A stretch of 64,000 bases of DNA from Topomyia yanbarensis. Taxonomy: Eukaryota; Arthropoda; Insecta; Diptera; Culicidae. The position numbers and the translations under genes were made by a program. The stretch covers positions 204,249,897 to 204,313,896 of the forward strand of contig NC_080671.1 in assembly GCF_030247195.1 (NCBI RefSeq), written 5' to 3'. The notes under the pieces are model-generated. The model was not told the origin of the DNA. It did no database searches and was given only the letters and a program-made list of their open reading frames with translations. Positions 61,301 to 64,000 of this stretch are shown here, in pieces (positions within the stretch are counted from its first letter, which is position 1; each line of letters begins with the position of its first letter).

Positions 61301-62506
61301 TTCACAAAAAAGCGTTGAAATGAAATCGCAGCTCCTGATATCACGCTATCTCTGAAGTGCATGCGTGCATAGTTCCAAATTTTACTTCGACATCGACTTT
61401 TTCTAAAGGTGACTTCCCAGTAGTATCCTTGATTTGAATTATTATTGCTAATCCTTATGCCAAAGAACAAATAAAAACCTCTCGAAAACGAACCGTTTGG
61501 GAAAATCATCATCATTACTGGAATTTTCATTTTCACGAATCTTTTCGATAACCTTCCGTCACTTGCGTTAATGCACTGGGTGCACAGTGCTCTGAAAATC
61601 TAGCGAAATCGTCTTAGGACACCAGCGGGTCTAATTCAGAGCTATCTGCGCAGCGAGTTAAATCTGTAAAGAATACTAAAAATTAATTTCTATTCCATAA
61701 TTTTCAGTTCAGCAATTCGAGAGATCGTGCTCACCGCAAGCGATGAAAAATAGACTACGTTGTGAAGCGATGGTCACTATTTATTAAAAAATCACGGGTA
61801 AATAAAAAATAAAACTATTAAAAAAATTCAAATAGTTTATAATTTTCACAAACTTATTAGGAAAAATTGTTTAATAAGTTTTCGTAATATTGTGTAGGAA
61901 AAAAGCTGAAAATTTCAGTATTTTCTCTATCTGCAACATATAAACCCTTAAGTATACCAATTAATTGGTATACGAATTGGAATAGATTCGCCAAATTTTG
62001 GAAGAAGTTTTTAAAATAACGCCTTGAAAGCTACCTAAAAATTGTTGTAGTTCGATGCAATAAAAAAAATCCCCAAAAATGAAATGTACCTATTAATGTG
62101 AAACACAGTGAATAATACATACAATAAAGACCCATTTTTATCAATCTCAGGGTGTATTTTAGGCTGACAAAATGGGGACATTGACTAAATCGGGCAATTT
62201 TTTTTCTTTATAATAAACTGAAGCTGTTAAAATATTCTTCCCGTCCCTTGATGTAGTCTGATAACTATTTCTGATCATGATGAACTTTTCATTTTTGCAA
62301 ATTTCCATCTTCATGATAAGGAAAACATGCTCAAGAAAGGATTTACTCGAATTCAGTCTTGTTCGTCTGCTAGAGCCCATCAAACATATGTTCATATTTG
62401 GCTGATAGAATCGGGGTTTCAATGTATTATAATAGATATTCAGCATTCGAAGAAGTTTCTTGTGAACGAGTGTAGAACGACTTTGTTTCTACTTACTTGA
62501 AGTCAG
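61301..62506. other. unassigned stretch
   Basis: ORFs at 61219-61536 and 62159-62446 (minus) show no domain. No repeat ends are seen. Confidence 0.3.
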
Positions 62507-62509
62507 CGG

Positions 62510-63541
62510 CGTAGCCAGAAAGTCGGTTTGGTGGAGGTTTGATGAAAATCGATCTTACTGTCCAAACGGCATAATTCCGAAACCGTAATTTTTGAAGTTT
62601 TAAAATTATACAGAATTAATTTTTCAGAAAATAGTAACAGAGTTCGTGTCTAGCGAATTTGTTGAGACTTTATTGTAGTTATGAATATTAACCTAAGAAA
62701 ATTAACCATAAATACTTCTTGGACGATATACCGTCAAAATTATTTTATCAAATGATGCGCTGTTTAACGTTTGTAAAACTCATCAAAGATACTAAACCTC
62801 TGAAATTGGCGGTTTCAAAATGATGCTATCTTGACCTTAAATTACTGTTTTTAAAAATTTGACCTATACATATAATTGGTCATACAACAAAAATCAAATG
62901 CTCATCAAAATCGATCAGAACCTGCTAGAATCGAATGGAAATCGTCATTTTTCATAAATTTCTCTCTACATTCGGAAAGTGTTATCCTCGTTATTAATCA
63001 TATTACATTTTCGTCTCAACTCGACGCATTCCCAAAATAAAAACCTGTTTTAATCCACCTAGCGGTGCAATTGTGCCTTTCTCATTTCTCTAAACTATGG
63101 CACGGAGGCTTTTTATGTTCAACATAATTGTGGAAATGTCCATTACATTCTTAGTACACTTTGCACTTATACACAATGGCATGCCAGCCACGAACTTGAT
63201 GAGCTACGTGTCGACGGTGAAACACTTGAAACAAAAAAATATCATACTCCATTAGCCTAATCAGCATTAGATCAATGTTATCTGCTTGCTAACTCATTTT
63301 GTCATGCGGGGCTGGGTATGTGAAGAGGGCGAAAGTCCCATGAACGAACGACTCCCCAGCTTAAATTATTATGCTTTGTGATACAGTGGTGGTTTAAAGA
63401 TGACGGGGTTGAAAGGGAGGGGTATGAGGGCTGGATGGGGTGGTGGTCTGAGGGGTGATTTAAGGAGATTTTTAAAGGAGGGGCGCGAACAGTAGAGGGG
63501 GGGGGGGTGTAACCCCTCTCCGTAAACCATCAACTACGCCT
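62510..63541. mobile_element. possible element with CAGNGGCGTAG ends
   Basis: The left CAGCGGCGTAGCCAG and the reverse complement of the right (CAGAGGCGTAGTTGATGG) share CAGnGGCGTAG. Internally, G-rich subterminal sequence lies on the right, and a family Q copy is included. No clear target duplication, so boundaries are approximate. Confidence 0.35.
63043..63232 (+). repeat. family Q copy
   Basis: CCTGTTTTAATCCACCTAGC through GTCGACGGTGAAACACTT, matching 5985-6173 in reverse over its length. The best-preserved plus-strand copy. Confidence 0.65.
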
Positions 63542-63589
63542 CTGTTAAAATCCAGAAACCCTAAACGAGTCGAAAAAAAAATTTGGCCC

Positions 63590-64000
63590 TCCGCCGGGAT
63601 TAGGTTGACGTTTTTCAGAGTGATTGCATAACCTTTCTATATGAGAAAGGCAAAAATGTGCCAAAATCCAAAAAAGTGAATCGTAGTCAAATTTTTTTTT
63701 CGAGTTTGCATCAAATCTCGACGTTTCATGCACCTTGAACACATTTAGCATCAAAAATAAAAATTCTATTTTTAATTTTTCCTATAGTTTATATGAGAAA
63801 TTTCTGTGTGGCCGTACTCTGAAACCCGTAATTCCGGAACCAGAATTCCGATCGATCCAAAATTCAATAGCAGCCGATGGGAAGGTTGCACCTTTCATTT
63901 GAGACTAAGTTTGGGCAAATCGGTCCAGCCATCTCTGAGAAAATGAGTGACATTATTTGACACATACGCACATACATACACACACACACATACACACACA
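63590..64000 (-). repeat. family R copy running off the window
   Basis: Contains AGAGTGATTGCATAACCTTT, CATGCACCTTGAACACATTT, CCGTAATTCCGGAACCAGAA, CCTTTCATTTGAGACTAAG and CATCTCTGAGAAAATGAGTG, then enters an ACAY microsatellite (63963-64000), the same type of site used by the R1-clade element. Confidence 0.65.

Overview
This window is eukaryotic, non-coding-rich, AT-rich DNA that looks like a mosquito genome (Culicinae, most likely an Aedes-type species). The evidence is a tRNA-derived SINE resembling Feilai, several non-LTR retrotransposon remnants of the R1, LOA/I and Jockey groups, many MITEs, and repeated mosquito-type repeat blocks. I see no bacterial gene structure, no rRNA, no CRISPR and no functional tRNA. 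I cannot fix the species from sequence alone. Almost all of the 64 kb can be read as transposons in various states of decay, many of them nested.

Layout. 0-6 kb: a dispersed repeat whose ACAY microsatellite is split by a dead R1-clade (Waldo-like) element on the minus strand (1950-5466). 6-11 kb: MITEs, including one MITE nested in another (9470-9898 inside 9371-10528), with an unoccupied relative at 17.4 kb. 11.5-15.6 kb: a dead RNase H-bearing non-LTR element on the minus strand, interrupted by a perfect (AT)149 array. 16-23 kb: repeat fragments, an inverted repeat pair, a 323 bp MITE, and a piggyBac-type TTAA MITE abutting a second MITE. 24.8-30.3 kb: a 5.5 kb hAT-like element with an 8 bp target duplication. 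30.9-33.4 kb: a second hAT-like element holding a mariner-type fragment. 33.8-37 kb: another mariner-like pseudogene, a Jockey-type element with a 315-codon open reading frame, and a partial second copy of the previous hAT-like end.

37.6-47.2 kb: two inverted copies of a TA-flanked element with reiterated GAGATGCCGC motifs. Between them lie a candidate two-exon gene for a 59-residue secreted peptide (40452-40687) and a third hAT-like element (41956-43224). 47.4-49.3 kb: a Jockey/RNase H remnant, a SINE with a 13 bp target duplication, and a palindromic insertion with a 15 bp target duplication and a hammerhead-like core. 52.4-53.8 kb: a 14 bp minisatellite whose unit is palindromic. 57-64 kb: MITEs, a TA-flanked element that interrupts a possible pogo-like coding remnant, a cluster of AGTATCGCCC motifs, and a further repeat copy running off the window.

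The only plausible host gene seen complete is the small secreted-peptide candidate near 40.5 kb. One open frame near 50.5 kb may be an exon. All retroelement coding regions except the Jockey fragment at 34.9-35.9 kb carry stops, frameshifts or missing catalytic residues. All boundaries are from reading by eye.
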